NCBI RefSeq assembly: GCF_013389455.1 | Contig: NZ_CP058278.1 | Span: forward strand, 62,001 to 126,000 | Source of the DNA: Flavobacterium inviolabile | GTDB lineage: Bacteria; Bacteroidota; Bacteroidia; Flavobacteriales; Flavobacteriaceae | Direction of reading: 5' to 3' | Length of the DNA stretch: 64,000 bases | Shown here: piece after piece, positions 45,001-52,928 of the stretch | How the letters are laid out: the number at the start of each line of letters is the position of its first letter | How positions within the stretch are numbered: position 1 is the first letter of the stretch | Notes under the pieces: model-generated | What the model was told of the DNA's origin: nothing | The model's database searches: none | The model's input: the letters and a program-made list of their open reading frames with translations, nothing else | Translations under genes and position numbers: made by a program

Positions 45001-46151
45001 ATAATGGCGACATCACTATTCCGATCGCTATCGGTACAGATGCAAACGTTGGTAATGGAGTAACCGCTGATGACGACCAGTGGAACCTTATCGGAAACCC
45101 ATACGCTTCAGCAATTGACGTGGTATCTTTCTTAAACGAAACAACGAATAAAACATTATTGGACGGAACCGTATATGTATGGACACACAATACTCCGATA
45201 CAAACCGGAACAGCAAATCCTTTTTATGGAAACTATTCTTATAACTATACCTCTTCCGATTATGCTACTGTAAACAAATTCGGGGCTACAGCAACAGCAA
45301 TTTCAGGAGGTACACAACCAAGCCGTTATATCGCTTCCGGTCAGTCTTTCTTTGTAAAAGGAATTGCAAACGGAAATGCTAAATTCATCAACAGTATGAG
45401 AGTTAGCGGATCTAACAATACATTCCTGAAAAGCGGAGCTGCACAAATTAACCCGGAAACACAGGCTGTGAATTCAGGTGAACTTGAAAAACACCGCATC
45501 TGGTTAAACTTAGCGAATGCTAACGGAGCGTTCAGTCAGATCCTGGTAGGATATGCTGAAGGAGCAAGTTTAGACTTCGACAGAGGATTAGATGGTCAGG
45601 CTTTCGGAGGAAACGGAGTAACATTCTACTCTACTATTCCGGAAATGAACCTAACCATTCAGGCACGTCCGTTACCATTCAATGAAGACGACAAAGTAGC
45701 TTTAGGATTTAACGCTAATGCTCAGGATACTTACCAGATCGGAATTGACCACCTGGACGGAGTATTCGATACGCATGCGATTTTCCTAGAAGATAAAACA
45801 CTAAATGTGATCCACGACTTAAGAACAGCGCCATACAGCTTTACTTCTGCTGCAGGAACATTTAACGACCGTTTTGTATTGCGTTTCTCAAACGGAAATT
45901 TAGGAAACGTAGATTTCACAAATGAAAACGGAATTAAAATACTTAGAGGAAATGAATTAGCAGTTCATTCTTCTTCTGAAAGAATTAAAAGCATCGTTGC
46001 CTTCGACGTATTAGGCAGAAAAATAGATGAGTACAAAAATGCTGATGAAAATGAAATTACACTTAAAAATGTAAAAAAATCAACCAGCGTAGTACTTTTA
46101 AAAATAACCTTAGAAAACGGTGCTGTTGTAGACAGAAAGACTATTTTCTAA
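42078..46151 (+). CDS. Large multidomain surface protein with T9SS sorting domain
   Basis: A 1357-residue protein. The signal peptide follows a long N-terminal extension (hydrophobic stretch about 31-50, ending GYAQ). Domains in order: a beta-sandwich of unknown type (about 52-215); a GEVED-like domain with WVDWNKNNTFEDASEI (about 330-410); an Ig-like domain with SYKWYTTESGGTAI (about 420-500); a MAM/jelly-roll-like segment ending GWAIDDVVLSG (about 535-710); a module shared with the divergent protein (YDFTYWNSPV, GNPYASAIDVVSF, about 885-1110); and a C-terminal T9SS-type domain (IKILRGNELAVH ... SIVAFDVLGRKID). It is a cell-surface adhesin candidate. Confidence 0.85.
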   Translation: MLTSPQNNRKSDDFFKVINVFNFNQFNLKNLSFLNVIAFLSLFIYNTGYAQVSNYTFSESTSTYTAITGASTVFNNGWDNNTTPNNIAIGFTFNYNGTNYTTCSVNSNGFITFGTTLSNTNEYNPISSSTAYSGAISALGVDLKSNGSAITYKTIGSAPNRVFVVQWTNAERDAEDGDFNFQIRLNETSNTVNISYGSCQPSDNSVVYVQVGLRGSSNSDFNNRSQPSNGKWMGNTNAGTNNNDANRTRSGNSNGSYPNTNLLYTWTPSSTPPGVCIPSSSSNTFYISSYKTTGAVVDAPTNTTGYSTSGYGDYTALTPAQQIPGGGINVSLVLSGGIQTARVWVDWNKNNTFEDASEIVFTTNTSFISNTFGFVVPTGTAPGDYRMRIRTKSTAACGSNADGETEDYTIRVIQDCSAKIASAPTVEQCGTGAVTLTVTGTSGVTSYKWYTTESGGTAIAGATSASYTTPSLSATTTYYVTALNGSCESLVRTPIIAKIKPVPNITITPASPQICGEEDLVQISAAGSTEVVDLLNETFETSGLGAFTKANIANGDAATEWQQKTSVYKTVSGVWKPAISSGAIGNKFAFTTSDYSITNTRNLALQTTNSYNTTNFIDLSLTYRQYFSCYGNGDKAIVEVSTDNGTSWTPVQTFTSSQGSPGKFATVTIPLNSYVGVANLKLRFLYTAVYADGWAIDDVVLSGTRPLTSNFTWTGATIDAYTDAAGTVPYTNQAVNVVYIKPSTAQLEVNNWSFTANVQLTNGCTASKLVNVTNKSKVWQGNNGNWNDPNNWLPVGVPAADNCVIIKPATNYANVNGTNYVGLAKTLTVRTNARLEVPTGNGVNVVNKITVQNNGTFNLANSASIIQTDNVANSGIVNIKRTTQPMYRYDFTYWNSPVTLASNFTLSALSPNTLSDKYYRWQPTINGGYGNWIGVNATTTAMDPRMGYIVRAPQSFDLNPANKTTYTATFVGTPNNGDITIPIAIGTDANVGNGVTADDDQWNLIGNPYASAIDVVSFLNETTNKTLLDGTVYVWTHNTPIQTGTANPFYGNYSYNYTSSDYATVNKFGATATAISGGTQPSRYIASGQSFFVKGIANGNAKFINSMRVSGSNNTFLKSGAAQINPETQAVNSGELEKHRIWLNLANANGAFSQILVGYAEGASLDFDRGLDGQAFGGNGVTFYSTIPEMNLTIQARPLPFNEDDKVALGFNANAQDTYQIGIDHLDGVFDTHAIFLEDKTLNVIHDLRTAPYSFTSAAGTFNDRFVLRFSNGNLGNVDFTNENGIKILRGNELAVHSSSERIKSIVAFDVLGRKIDEYKNADENEITLKNVKKSTSVVLLKITLENGAVVDRKTIF

Positions 46152-46172
46152 AATTGAAAAACGCTATTATTA

Positions 46173-46202
46173 AAAAAGCCCTTGTTCAAACAAGGGCTTT
46201 TA
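46173..46202. terminator. Bidirectional terminator
   Basis: AAAAAAGCCCTTG-TTCAAA-CAAGGGCTTTT. The right edge overlaps the stop codon of the convergent 46200 gene. Confidence 0.9.
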
Positions 46203-46535
46203 TTTTTTTCGCAGGTAACGCACAAAACCATAAAACGGTCTTCCCGACAAATACTCCGGATCTTTTTCATTACCGTAAGCTTCCCGCTCAAAGCTGATAT
46301 TCCGGTAAGCGGTATGCTTGTCCGGATACTGGCACAAACGAACCAGATATTCCAGCCCGTACCAGATAAAAAAAGGCACAATCAGCAGCTCTAACTGCTG
46401 TTTGATATGAATTTTTTCATGGTTTAAAAAAACCGGATCCTTTTTATCTTTTACATCCGCCAGGAACACAAAAGGGAATAAAGTGATTCCTCTAAAACCT
46501 TTGGGCGTTAAATATTTTAATACAAGTACGATCAT
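46200..46535 (-). CDS. Small hydrophobic protein with HEKIH motif
   Basis: A 111-residue protein from the ATG at 46535 (an in-frame ATG at 46571 would cross the divergent gene's promoter). It has the motif NHEKIHIKQQLEL (about 52-64), resembling a zinc-binding HExxH helix, followed by a hydrophobic stretch (LLIVPFFIWYGLEYLV), then FEREAYGNE with a possible third ligand Glu. It could be a minimal membrane metallopeptidase or a degenerate one. I do not know the family's function. Confidence 0.65.
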   Translation of the reverse strand: MIVLVLKYLTPKGFRGITLFPFVFLADVKDKKDPVFLNHEKIHIKQQLELLIVPFFIWYGLEYLVRLCQYPDKHTAYRNISFEREAYGNEKDPEYLSGRPFYGFVRYLRKK

Positions 46536-46550
46536 TAACCTTAAAGTTCC

Positions 46551-46558
46551 TAAATTTG
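46551..46558 (+). promoter_or_regulatory. -7 promoter box of the DUF5522 gene
   Basis: TAAATTTG, five bases before the ATG at 46564, so the transcript would be nearly leaderless. No TTG is seen at -33. Confidence 0.4.
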
Positions 46559-46563
46559 TCCGT

Positions 46564-46740
46564 ATGGACAACCAAAATACTAAAAATAAATTAATCCCTG
46601 GAGAAGACTATTATCTCACCCCGGAAGGTTACAAGGTTTTTACCGAACAATTCCACTTAAAAAGAGGATATTGCTGTAAAAACGGCTGCCGTCACTGTCC
46701 ATACGGCTACAATAAAAACACCGGAACGATACGCAAATAG
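46564..46740 (+). CDS. DUF5522 family small Cys-rich protein
   Basis: A 58-residue protein. The sequence LTPEGYKVFTEQFHLKRGYCC, then KNGCRHCPYGYNK, matches the DUF5522 pattern of conserved tyrosines and a CC-x3-C-x2-C cluster, probably a metal site. An upstream in-frame ATG at 46483 would run through the divergent gene and is not used. Function unknown. Confidence 0.8.
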   Translation: MDNQNTKNKLIPGEDYYLTPEGYKVFTEQFHLKRGYCCKNGCRHCPYGYNKNTGTIRK

Positions 46741-46867
46741 AAATGGACGTCCTTTTATTAAAATACAGAATCAAAATCCATAAATCCTATCACAGGTCAG
46801 ATATTCGTTATCCTTAGCGAGGCAACGCTTCAATTTATTTATTTTTCAATTCTAAGCAGTAACAATC

Positions 46868-48853
46868 ATGACTTTTCAAGAACAAATTTTAGAAGGGATT
46901 CCTTCCGTTTTACCACAGGCTAAACCATACGAGAGCACTATTAACCACGCTCCCAAACGTAAAGAAATATTAAGTGACGAAGAAAAAAAGCTGGCTTTAA
47001 AAAATGCCCTGCGCTACTTCGAACCAAAACATCACGCAGAATTAATTAAAGAATTTTCGGAAGAATTAGAAACATACGGCCGTATTTACATGTACCGTTT
47101 GCGTCCTGATTACCGGATGTATGCCCGCCCTATTTCGGAATATCCGGGAAAATCGGAGCAGGCAAAAGCCATCATGCTGATGATCCAGAACAACCTGGAT
47201 TATGCTGTGGCACAACATCCGCACGAATTAATAACCTATGGCGGAAACGGAGCCGTTTTCAGCAACTGGGCACAATACCGCCTGACGATGAAATATCTGG
47301 CAGAAATGACCGAAGAACAAACGCTGGTGATGTATTCCGGACACCCAATGGGATTATTCCCTTCCCACAAAGAAGCACCGCGGGTGGTTGTCACTAACGG
47401 GATGATGATCCCTAATTACTCCAAACCGGACGACTGGGAAAAATTCAACGCTTTAGGCGTAACCCAATACGGGCAAATGACAGCCGGCAGCTATATGTAT
47501 ATCGGTCCGCAGGGAATTGTACACGGAACCACCATTACCGTATTGAATGCCGGTAGAAAAATTGCCCGAAACGGAGAAGATCTGGCAGGAAAACTGTTTG
47601 TAACCTCCGGATTGGGAGGAATGAGCGGTGCGCAGCCAAAAGCCGGTAATATCGCCGGATGCATTACCGTTTGTGCCGAAGTAAACCCGAAAATAACACA
47701 TATCCGCCTCAGTCAGGGCTGGATTAACGAAGTTATCGAAGACATTGATGCTTTGGTAGCCCGCGTTCGCATAGCAAAAGAAAATAAAGAAGTGGTTTCC
47801 ATTGCCTATCTGGGCAACGTTGTAGACGTTTGGGAACGTTTCCATGACGAAAACATGTATATCGACCTGGGATCCGACCAGACATCCCTGCACAACCCCT
47901 GGGCAGGTGGTTATTATCCGGCCGGAATTTCGTTTGAAGAAGCAAACGACATGATGGCAAACAATCCGGAATTATTCAAAGAAAAAGTTCAGGAAACATT
48001 ACGCAGACATGCCGCAGCAATTAACAAACACACCGCAAAAGGAACCTATTTCTTTGACTACGGTAACGCCTTCCTGCTGGAAAGCTCCAGAGCCGGTGCC
48101 GATGTTATGGCGCCAAACGGTATTGACTTTAAATACCCGAGCTATGTTCAGGACATTATGGGACCAATGTGTTTCGATTATGGATTCGGACCTTTCCGCT
48201 GGGTTTGTACCTCCGGAAAACCGGAAGATCTAGCCAATACAGATGCGATTGCCTGCGAGGTTTTAGAAGAAATCATGAAAACTGCTCCGGCAGAAATACA
48301 ACAGCAGATGGCCGACAATATCCGCTGGATCAAAGGTGCTCAGGAAAACAAACTGGTCGTAGGATCACAGGCACGTATCCTGTATGCCGATGCAGAAGGA
48401 AGAGCCAAAATAGCAGAAGCTTTCAATCAGGCAATTGCCAAAGGCGAAATAGGCTATGTTGTTTTAGGACGTGACCACCATGATGTATCCGGTACCGATT
48501 CTCCTTATCGTGAAACCTCAAACATCTATGACGGTTCCCGTTTCACTGCCGATATGGCTATCCATAACGTGATCGGAGACAGCTTCCGTGGCGCTACCTG
48601 GGTTTCCATTCACAACGGTGGCGGCGTTGGCTGGGGAGAAGTGATAAACGGCGGTTTTGGTATGGTTCTTGATGGTACTAAAGAAGCTTCAAGACGCTTG
48701 GAATCAATGCTTTTCTGGGACGTCAACAATGGAATTGCCAGAAGAAGCTGGGCACGTAATGAAGGAGCCGTTTTTGCAATTAAAAGAGCAATGGAAACGC
48801 AGCCTTTACTAAAAGTGACAATTCCGAATATCGTAGATGACACCTTACTTTAG
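46868..48853 (+). CDS. hutU: Urocanate hydratase
   Basis: Second step of histidine catabolism: urocanate to imidazolonepropionate, using tightly bound NAD as electrophile. The 661-residue length is typical of the Bacteroidota form, which is longer than the 550-residue enterobacterial one. Family segments visible include YGGNGAVFSNWAQYRLTMKYL, TAGSYMYIGPQGIVHGT, the GLGGMSGAQPKA NAD loop and HNGGGVGWGEVINGG. The other hut genes are not in the window. Confidence 0.95.
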   Translation: MTFQEQILEGIPSVLPQAKPYESTINHAPKRKEILSDEEKKLALKNALRYFEPKHHAELIKEFSEELETYGRIYMYRLRPDYRMYARPISEYPGKSEQAKAIMLMIQNNLDYAVAQHPHELITYGGNGAVFSNWAQYRLTMKYLAEMTEEQTLVMYSGHPMGLFPSHKEAPRVVVTNGMMIPNYSKPDDWEKFNALGVTQYGQMTAGSYMYIGPQGIVHGTTITVLNAGRKIARNGEDLAGKLFVTSGLGGMSGAQPKAGNIAGCITVCAEVNPKITHIRLSQGWINEVIEDIDALVARVRIAKENKEVVSIAYLGNVVDVWERFHDENMYIDLGSDQTSLHNPWAGGYYPAGISFEEANDMMANNPELFKEKVQETLRRHAAAINKHTAKGTYFFDYGNAFLLESSRAGADVMAPNGIDFKYPSYVQDIMGPMCFDYGFGPFRWVCTSGKPEDLANTDAIACEVLEEIMKTAPAEIQQQMADNIRWIKGAQENKLVVGSQARILYADAEGRAKIAEAFNQAIAKGEIGYVVLGRDHHDVSGTDSPYRETSNIYDGSRFTADMAIHNVIGDSFRGATWVSIHNGGGVGWGEVINGGFGMVLDGTKEASRRLESMLFWDVNNGIARRSWARNEGAVFAIKRAMETQPLLKVTIPNIVDDTLL

Positions 48854-48875
48854 TTAAATATAAAACCTATTAATT

Positions 48876-49409
48876 ATGAAAGCTATAAAAATCCTTCCGA
48901 TACTACTGCTCTTCGTTATCAGCTCCTGCAGCTCCGTAAGAGTAGCTTCCGATTTTGATAACCGAACCGACTTTAGTCAATACAAAACATACGCTTTTCA
49001 TAAGGACGGGATTGACAAAGTTGAAATTTCCGATTTAGATAAAAAACGCATCCTTCGCGCCATAGACAATCAGCTCACGGCAAAAGGATTCAGCAAAAGT
49101 GACCAGCCGGAACTTCTGGTAAATATTTTTACCAAATCCAGAGAACAGGTCAGCGTAAACCAATTTAACGCCGGATGGGGTTATGGTGGTGGCTGGGGCT
49201 GGGGATACGGCTGGGGCCCTACTTACAGCTCCGTGAGTACCACCACCGAAGGCACGCTGTATATCGACATCATCGATGCCCGTAAAAATGAATTGATCTG
49301 GCAGGGAACCGGAACCGGAGTACTGACTCAGAACCGTGAAAAAAAAGAGGAACGCATCAATGAATTCGTTACGAAAATCCTGATGCAGTTTCCGCCACAA
49401 AAAAAATAA
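48876..49409 (+). CDS. DUF4136 family lipoprotein
   Basis: A 177-residue lipoprotein (signal ending ISSC, Cys18) with the DUF4136 features: VASDFDNRTDFSQYKTYAF near the N-terminus, LTAKGF at about 70, and YIDIIDARKNELIWQGTGTG toward the end. A Gly/Trp-rich stretch (GWGYGGGWGWGYGWGP, about 103-118) separates the halves. It is probably an envelope lipoprotein. It follows hutU by 22 bases, which may allow read-through. Confidence 0.8.
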   Translation: MKAIKILPILLLFVISSCSSVRVASDFDNRTDFSQYKTYAFHKDGIDKVEISDLDKKRILRAIDNQLTAKGFSKSDQPELLVNIFTKSREQVSVNQFNAGWGYGGGWGWGYGWGPTYSSVSTTTEGTLYIDIIDARKNELIWQGTGTGVLTQNREKKEERINEFVTKILMQFPPQKK

Positions 49410-49434
49410 ATTACCGGCTTATCATAAGCACTAC

Positions 49435-49461
49435 AAGCCTACCTTTGCGTAGGCTTTTTTT
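49435..49461 (+). terminator. Terminator after the DUF4136 gene
   Basis: AAGCCTAC-CTTTGC-GTAGGCTT followed by a T run, 25 bases after the stop. Confidence 0.88.
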
Positions 49462-49472
49462 ATTCAAACATC

Positions 49473-49847
49473 ATGAAAGACATTAGCACACTGGAAGACA
49501 TCAAAAAGCTGGTGGACACCTTTTACCAAAAAGTACAGCAGGATACTTTGATCGGCCCTGTTTTCAATGAAAAAATACAGGACCGCTGGCCGGAACATCT
49601 GGCAAAAATGTATCAGTTCTGGGAAACCGTACTGCTGGACAACCACACTTATTCCGGCAGGCCTTTTCCGCCGCATGCCTTTTTACCGGTAGGCAGCGAC
49701 CATTTTAACCGCTGGATACTACTCTTTACCGGAACAACCGATGCTTTATTTACCGGGCCTGTTGCAGACGAAGCCAAGCAAAGAGCTGCTAAAATGGCAG
49801 AAATGTTCCATCATAAAATAGAATACATTAAAAATAACCAAATATAA
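49473..49847 (+). CDS. Group III truncated haemoglobin
   Basis: A 124-residue globin. It has LVDTFYQKVQQDTLIGPVFNEKI (helices A/B), WETVLLDNHTYSGRPFPPHAFLPV and the proximal-His region DHFNRWILLF (about 76-85), characteristic of group III trHbs. Such proteins bind O2/NO or handle oxidative stress. It sits 76 bases upstream of an iron-dependent aromatic amino acid hydroxylase gene that has its own promoter, so a functional link is only suggestive. Confidence 0.88.
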   Translation: MKDISTLEDIKKLVDTFYQKVQQDTLIGPVFNEKIQDRWPEHLAKMYQFWETVLLDNHTYSGRPFPPHAFLPVGSDHFNRWILLFTGTTDALFTGPVADEAKQRAAKMAEMFHHKIEYIKNNQI

Positions 49848-49867
49848 CCGCCGATTTGAAATTCCAA

Positions 49868-49898
49868 TTGCTAACTCCCTAAAGATTTCGTAATTTTA
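49868..49898 (+). promoter_or_regulatory. Promoter of the aromatic amino acid hydroxylase gene
   Basis: TTG at 49868-49870, 20 bases, then TAATTTTA, a near match to the -7 consensus, 26 bases before the ATG. Confidence 0.5.
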
Positions 49899-49923
49899 CA
49901 GCAAACAGCAACAATAAAGAATC

Positions 49924-51684
49924 ATGAATGCATCGTTTGAAACGAATCCGTTACTAGAAAGATTACCGAAACACTTACAGCAGTTTATCAAACCGCAGGA
50001 TTATGACGAATATACTCCGATTAATCAGGCTGTATGGCGCTATGTGATGCGTAAAAATGTGGATTATTTAGGAAAAGTAGCCCACAGTTCTTATCTGGAC
50101 GGCTTACGCCAAACAGGGATTTCCATCGAGAGCATCCCCAACATGTACGGAATGAACCGTATCCTTAAAGAAATAGGCTGGGCAGCAGTAGCTGTTGATG
50201 GATTTATTCCGCCAAATGCCTTTATGGAATTTCAGGCTTATAACGTATTGGTTATTGCCTCCGACATCCGTCAGTTAGAACATATAGAATATACCCCGGC
50301 ACCGGATATCATCCATGAAGGAGCCGGACATGCACCCATTATCGCCAATCCGGAATATGCAGAATACCTGCGCCGTTTTGGAGAAATAGGCTCTAAAGCC
50401 ATTTCGTCTGCAAGAGATTACGAAATGTATGAAGCCATTCGTTTGCTTTCCATTTTAAAAGAAGCCGAAGGTACTCCTCAGGATGAAATTGAAGCTGCCG
50501 AAAAACGTGTTGACGAACTGCAAAACGATATGGGCGAATTATCGGAAATGGCACAGATCCGGAACCTGCACTGGTGGACAGTGGAATACGGTTTGATCGG
50601 AACTGTTGAAAACCCTAAAATTTACGGCGCCGGACTTTTATCCTCTATCGGGGAAAGCGCCTGGTGTATGACCGATAATGTAAAGAAAATCCCGTATGAT
50701 ATCTCTGCAGCCAACCAAAGTTTCGACATTACAAAACCGCAGCCGCAACTGTATGTAACACCCGATTTTGCACTTTTGAGCCTTGTTCTGGAAGAGTTTG
50801 CAAACAAAATGGCCTTGCGTACCGGCGGATTATCCGGAATCCGGAAATTGATCCATTCCAAAGCATTGGGAACGGTAGAACTAAGCACCGGTATTCAGAT
50901 TTCAGGAGTGTTTACCAACGTCATCGAACACGAAGGAAAACCAGTTTATATCCAGACAACCGGCCAAACGGCACTTTCCTATAGAGAAAAAGAATTAGTA
51001 GGCCACAGCACCGCTTATCATGCCGAAGGTTTCGGAAGCCCGATCGGAAAATTAAAAGGCATCAATCTTGCTATTGAGGACATGAGTCCGAGAGACTTAA
51101 GAGCGTATGCTATTTTTGAAGGAGAAACCGTTACCCTGGAATTTGAAGGAGACATTACCGTTTCCGGGGAAATCATTACCGGTTCCCGTAATTTACAGGG
51201 CAAAATCATCACCATCAGCTTTAAAAACTGTACCGTAACCCATAAAGACACTGTTTTATTCCAGCCGGAATGGGGCATTTATGATATGGCTGTCGGAAAA
51301 GAAGCGATTTCCGCTTTTTCAGGACCAGCCGATGTGCGCAGCTTTGACCTGATCACACATGTTCCGACCTCAAAAACCATTAAGGCACAAAAAACACCGG
51401 AAAGAATTAAACTGGAAGAGTTGTACCATAGCGTAAGAGCCATTCGCGACAACAATGCTCCGGATACCTTACAATCAGTATTTGAAACATTAAAAGCCGA
51501 TCATCCAAAAGACTGGCTGTTAGCGGTAGAAATTGCCGAACTGGCTCATAAAAACAACAATCACGCTTTGGAAACGGCTGTTGTTTCCTATCTGGAACAA
51601 CTAAAAACGGTACGTCCGGAAGTTGCCCATTTAATATCCGGCGGACTGGAACTTATTTTCGAAAGCGAAAGCGTAAACAAATAA
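49924..51684 (+). CDS. Aromatic amino acid hydroxylase (phenylalanine 4-monooxygenase family)
   Basis: Tetrahydrobiopterin-dependent non-haem iron enzyme, probably converting phenylalanine to tyrosine. The 586-residue protein has the catalytic domain in its first 330 residues. The iron-binding pair is in DIIHEGAGHAPIIANPEYAEY (about 130-150) and the third ligand Glu is in WTVEYGLIGT. About 250 more residues follow (SYREKELVGHSTAYHAEG and an Ig/beta-like part, then helical repeats), absent from the 260-450-residue standard enzymes. Flavobacterial versions commonly have this extension. Confidence 0.88.
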   Translation: MNASFETNPLLERLPKHLQQFIKPQDYDEYTPINQAVWRYVMRKNVDYLGKVAHSSYLDGLRQTGISIESIPNMYGMNRILKEIGWAAVAVDGFIPPNAFMEFQAYNVLVIASDIRQLEHIEYTPAPDIIHEGAGHAPIIANPEYAEYLRRFGEIGSKAISSARDYEMYEAIRLLSILKEAEGTPQDEIEAAEKRVDELQNDMGELSEMAQIRNLHWWTVEYGLIGTVENPKIYGAGLLSSIGESAWCMTDNVKKIPYDISAANQSFDITKPQPQLYVTPDFALLSLVLEEFANKMALRTGGLSGIRKLIHSKALGTVELSTGIQISGVFTNVIEHEGKPVYIQTTGQTALSYREKELVGHSTAYHAEGFGSPIGKLKGINLAIEDMSPRDLRAYAIFEGETVTLEFEGDITVSGEIITGSRNLQGKIITISFKNCTVTHKDTVLFQPEWGIYDMAVGKEAISAFSGPADVRSFDLITHVPTSKTIKAQKTPERIKLEELYHSVRAIRDNNAPDTLQSVFETLKADHPKDWLLAVEIAELAHKNNNHALETAVVSYLEQLKTVRPEVAHLISGGLELIFESESVNK

Positions 51685-51729
51685 TACAAATCAGTAACAA
51701 TTGTTACAACCATATTTTAGCAAGTCCCA

Positions 51730-51737
51730 TACCTTTG
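51730..51737 (+). promoter_or_regulatory. -7 promoter box of the rhodanese gene
   Basis: TACCTTTG, 15 bases before the ATG at 51753. A possible TTG start codon (51735) lies inside this box, so it is not the translation start. Confidence 0.5.
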
Positions 51738-51752
51738 ATAAAAATTAAAGTT

Positions 51753-52061
51753 ATGGGACTTTTAGATATATTAGGTTTTGGAAACAAATCGGAAAACATT
51801 AAAGCGTTTATTGCCAAAGGAGCAATTATCATTGATGTGAGAACTCCCGGTGAATTTGCCGAAGGACATATTACAAACGCTAAAAACATTCCGCTCAATG
51901 CTATTGCCGGCAAAATCCAGGATATCAAAAAGCTGGGCAAACCGGTCATTACCTGCTGCCATTCCGGAATGCGGAGCGCACAGGCTGCCACTATCCTAAA
52001 ACAGCACGGCATTGAAGCCCTGAACGGTGGCGGCTGGAGCAGTCTGAACAGCAAACTGTAA
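51753..52061 (+). CDS. Single-domain rhodanese-like sulfurtransferase
   Basis: A 102-residue rhodanese domain starting MGLLDILGFGNKSEN. It has the CH2-like IIIDVRTPGEFAEGHI (about 26-41) and the active-site loop VITCCHSGMRSAQAA, in which the second Cys (of CCHSGMR) is the probable catalytic residue. It transfers sulfane sulfur, as in thiosulfate sulfurtransferase. It has no signal peptide. Confidence 0.88.
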   Translation: MGLLDILGFGNKSENIKAFIAKGAIIIDVRTPGEFAEGHITNAKNIPLNAIAGKIQDIKKLGKPVITCCHSGMRSAQAATILKQHGIEALNGGGWSSLNSKL

Positions 52062-52172
52062 CAACATTGCTGTTATAAAAACATCCGGACAGCCTTAATT
52101 TAACACGAATCTTTTTTTCATTTCCTGTTACTTTTCTTATATTGTTGGCTATAATTTTTAAAACACCAACTC

Positions 52173-52895
52173 ATGAACCAGGAACAAGATTATGATGCAA
52201 AAGGCAATCCTATTTACCGGCATACCCAGGAAAGTGACGATTCCGGAGTGGCCAGCAGCTGTCGCTATTTAGACGAAATCACAGCACATTTAGAAAACCA
52301 TATCGGGGATGTTCACCTGGTTTTTCACGAAATAATTTCCGAATTTGTTCATATAGATGTTCTTTGGATCAAACCTACAGCGGATTATCCTTACAATGTA
52401 CTGGTTACTTCCGGTATGAGCGACAAACCGATGCATCTTCCGGATGGAATTGAAGGAAAAGAAAACTGGCAGTATGGCGAATTAATGGTTATTCTTCCGG
52501 CTGACTGGAAAATCAGTGATGAAGATTTTGAGGATGACAAAAATTACTGGCCGGTTCATTTTTTAAAACTGATTGCCCGCTTACCGCATCAATACAACAC
52601 CTGGGTTGGCTACGGACATACAATTCCGAACGGAGAAGAGGCCTATCCTTTTGCCGAAAACACTCGTTTAGGATGCATGATGGTACTTCCGCCTTATGTT
52701 AGCTTTAATGAGGAGTTTTTACAATTTAAGGCCGAAGACGGCAACCTGATTAACTTTTATGCCCTGGTACCTTTGTATAAAGAAGAAATGGAATACAAAA
52801 TGACTGAAGGTGCCGATGCCTTACTGGATTTATTTGACGAATACAACATTGACGAAGTCATTACGTTAGACCGTCCGAATGTATGCTTATCATAA
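52173..52895 (+). CDS. Bacterial suppressor of fused (SUFU) domain protein
   Basis: A 240-residue cytoplasmic protein that resembles the SUFU domain (HIDVLWIKPTADYPYNVLVTSGMSDKPM, LVPLYKEEMEYKMTEGADALLDLFDEY). In bacteria SUFU proteins are mostly uncharacterised and sometimes act as immunity proteins of polymorphic toxins. No toxin gene was seen beside it, so it may be an orphan. Confidence 0.8.
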   Translation: MNQEQDYDAKGNPIYRHTQESDDSGVASSCRYLDEITAHLENHIGDVHLVFHEIISEFVHIDVLWIKPTADYPYNVLVTSGMSDKPMHLPDGIEGKENWQYGELMVILPADWKISDEDFEDDKNYWPVHFLKLIARLPHQYNTWVGYGHTIPNGEEAYPFAENTRLGCMMVLPPYVSFNEEFLQFKAEDGNLINFYALVPLYKEEMEYKMTEGADALLDLFDEYNIDEVITLDRPNVCLS

Positions 52896-52928
52896 AAAAC
52901 AAACCCGCATAAAGCGGGTTTTGTTTTT
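52895..52928. terminator. Bidirectional terminator
   Basis: AAACCCGC-ATAAA-GCGGGTTT flanked by A-rich and T-rich sequence, between the SUFU gene and the convergent DUF4230 gene. Confidence 0.88.

Noticed and set aside
51735..51752. TTG start adding six residues to the rhodanese
   Set aside because: It would lie inside the predicted -7 promoter box; the ATG at 51753 gives the usual family start.
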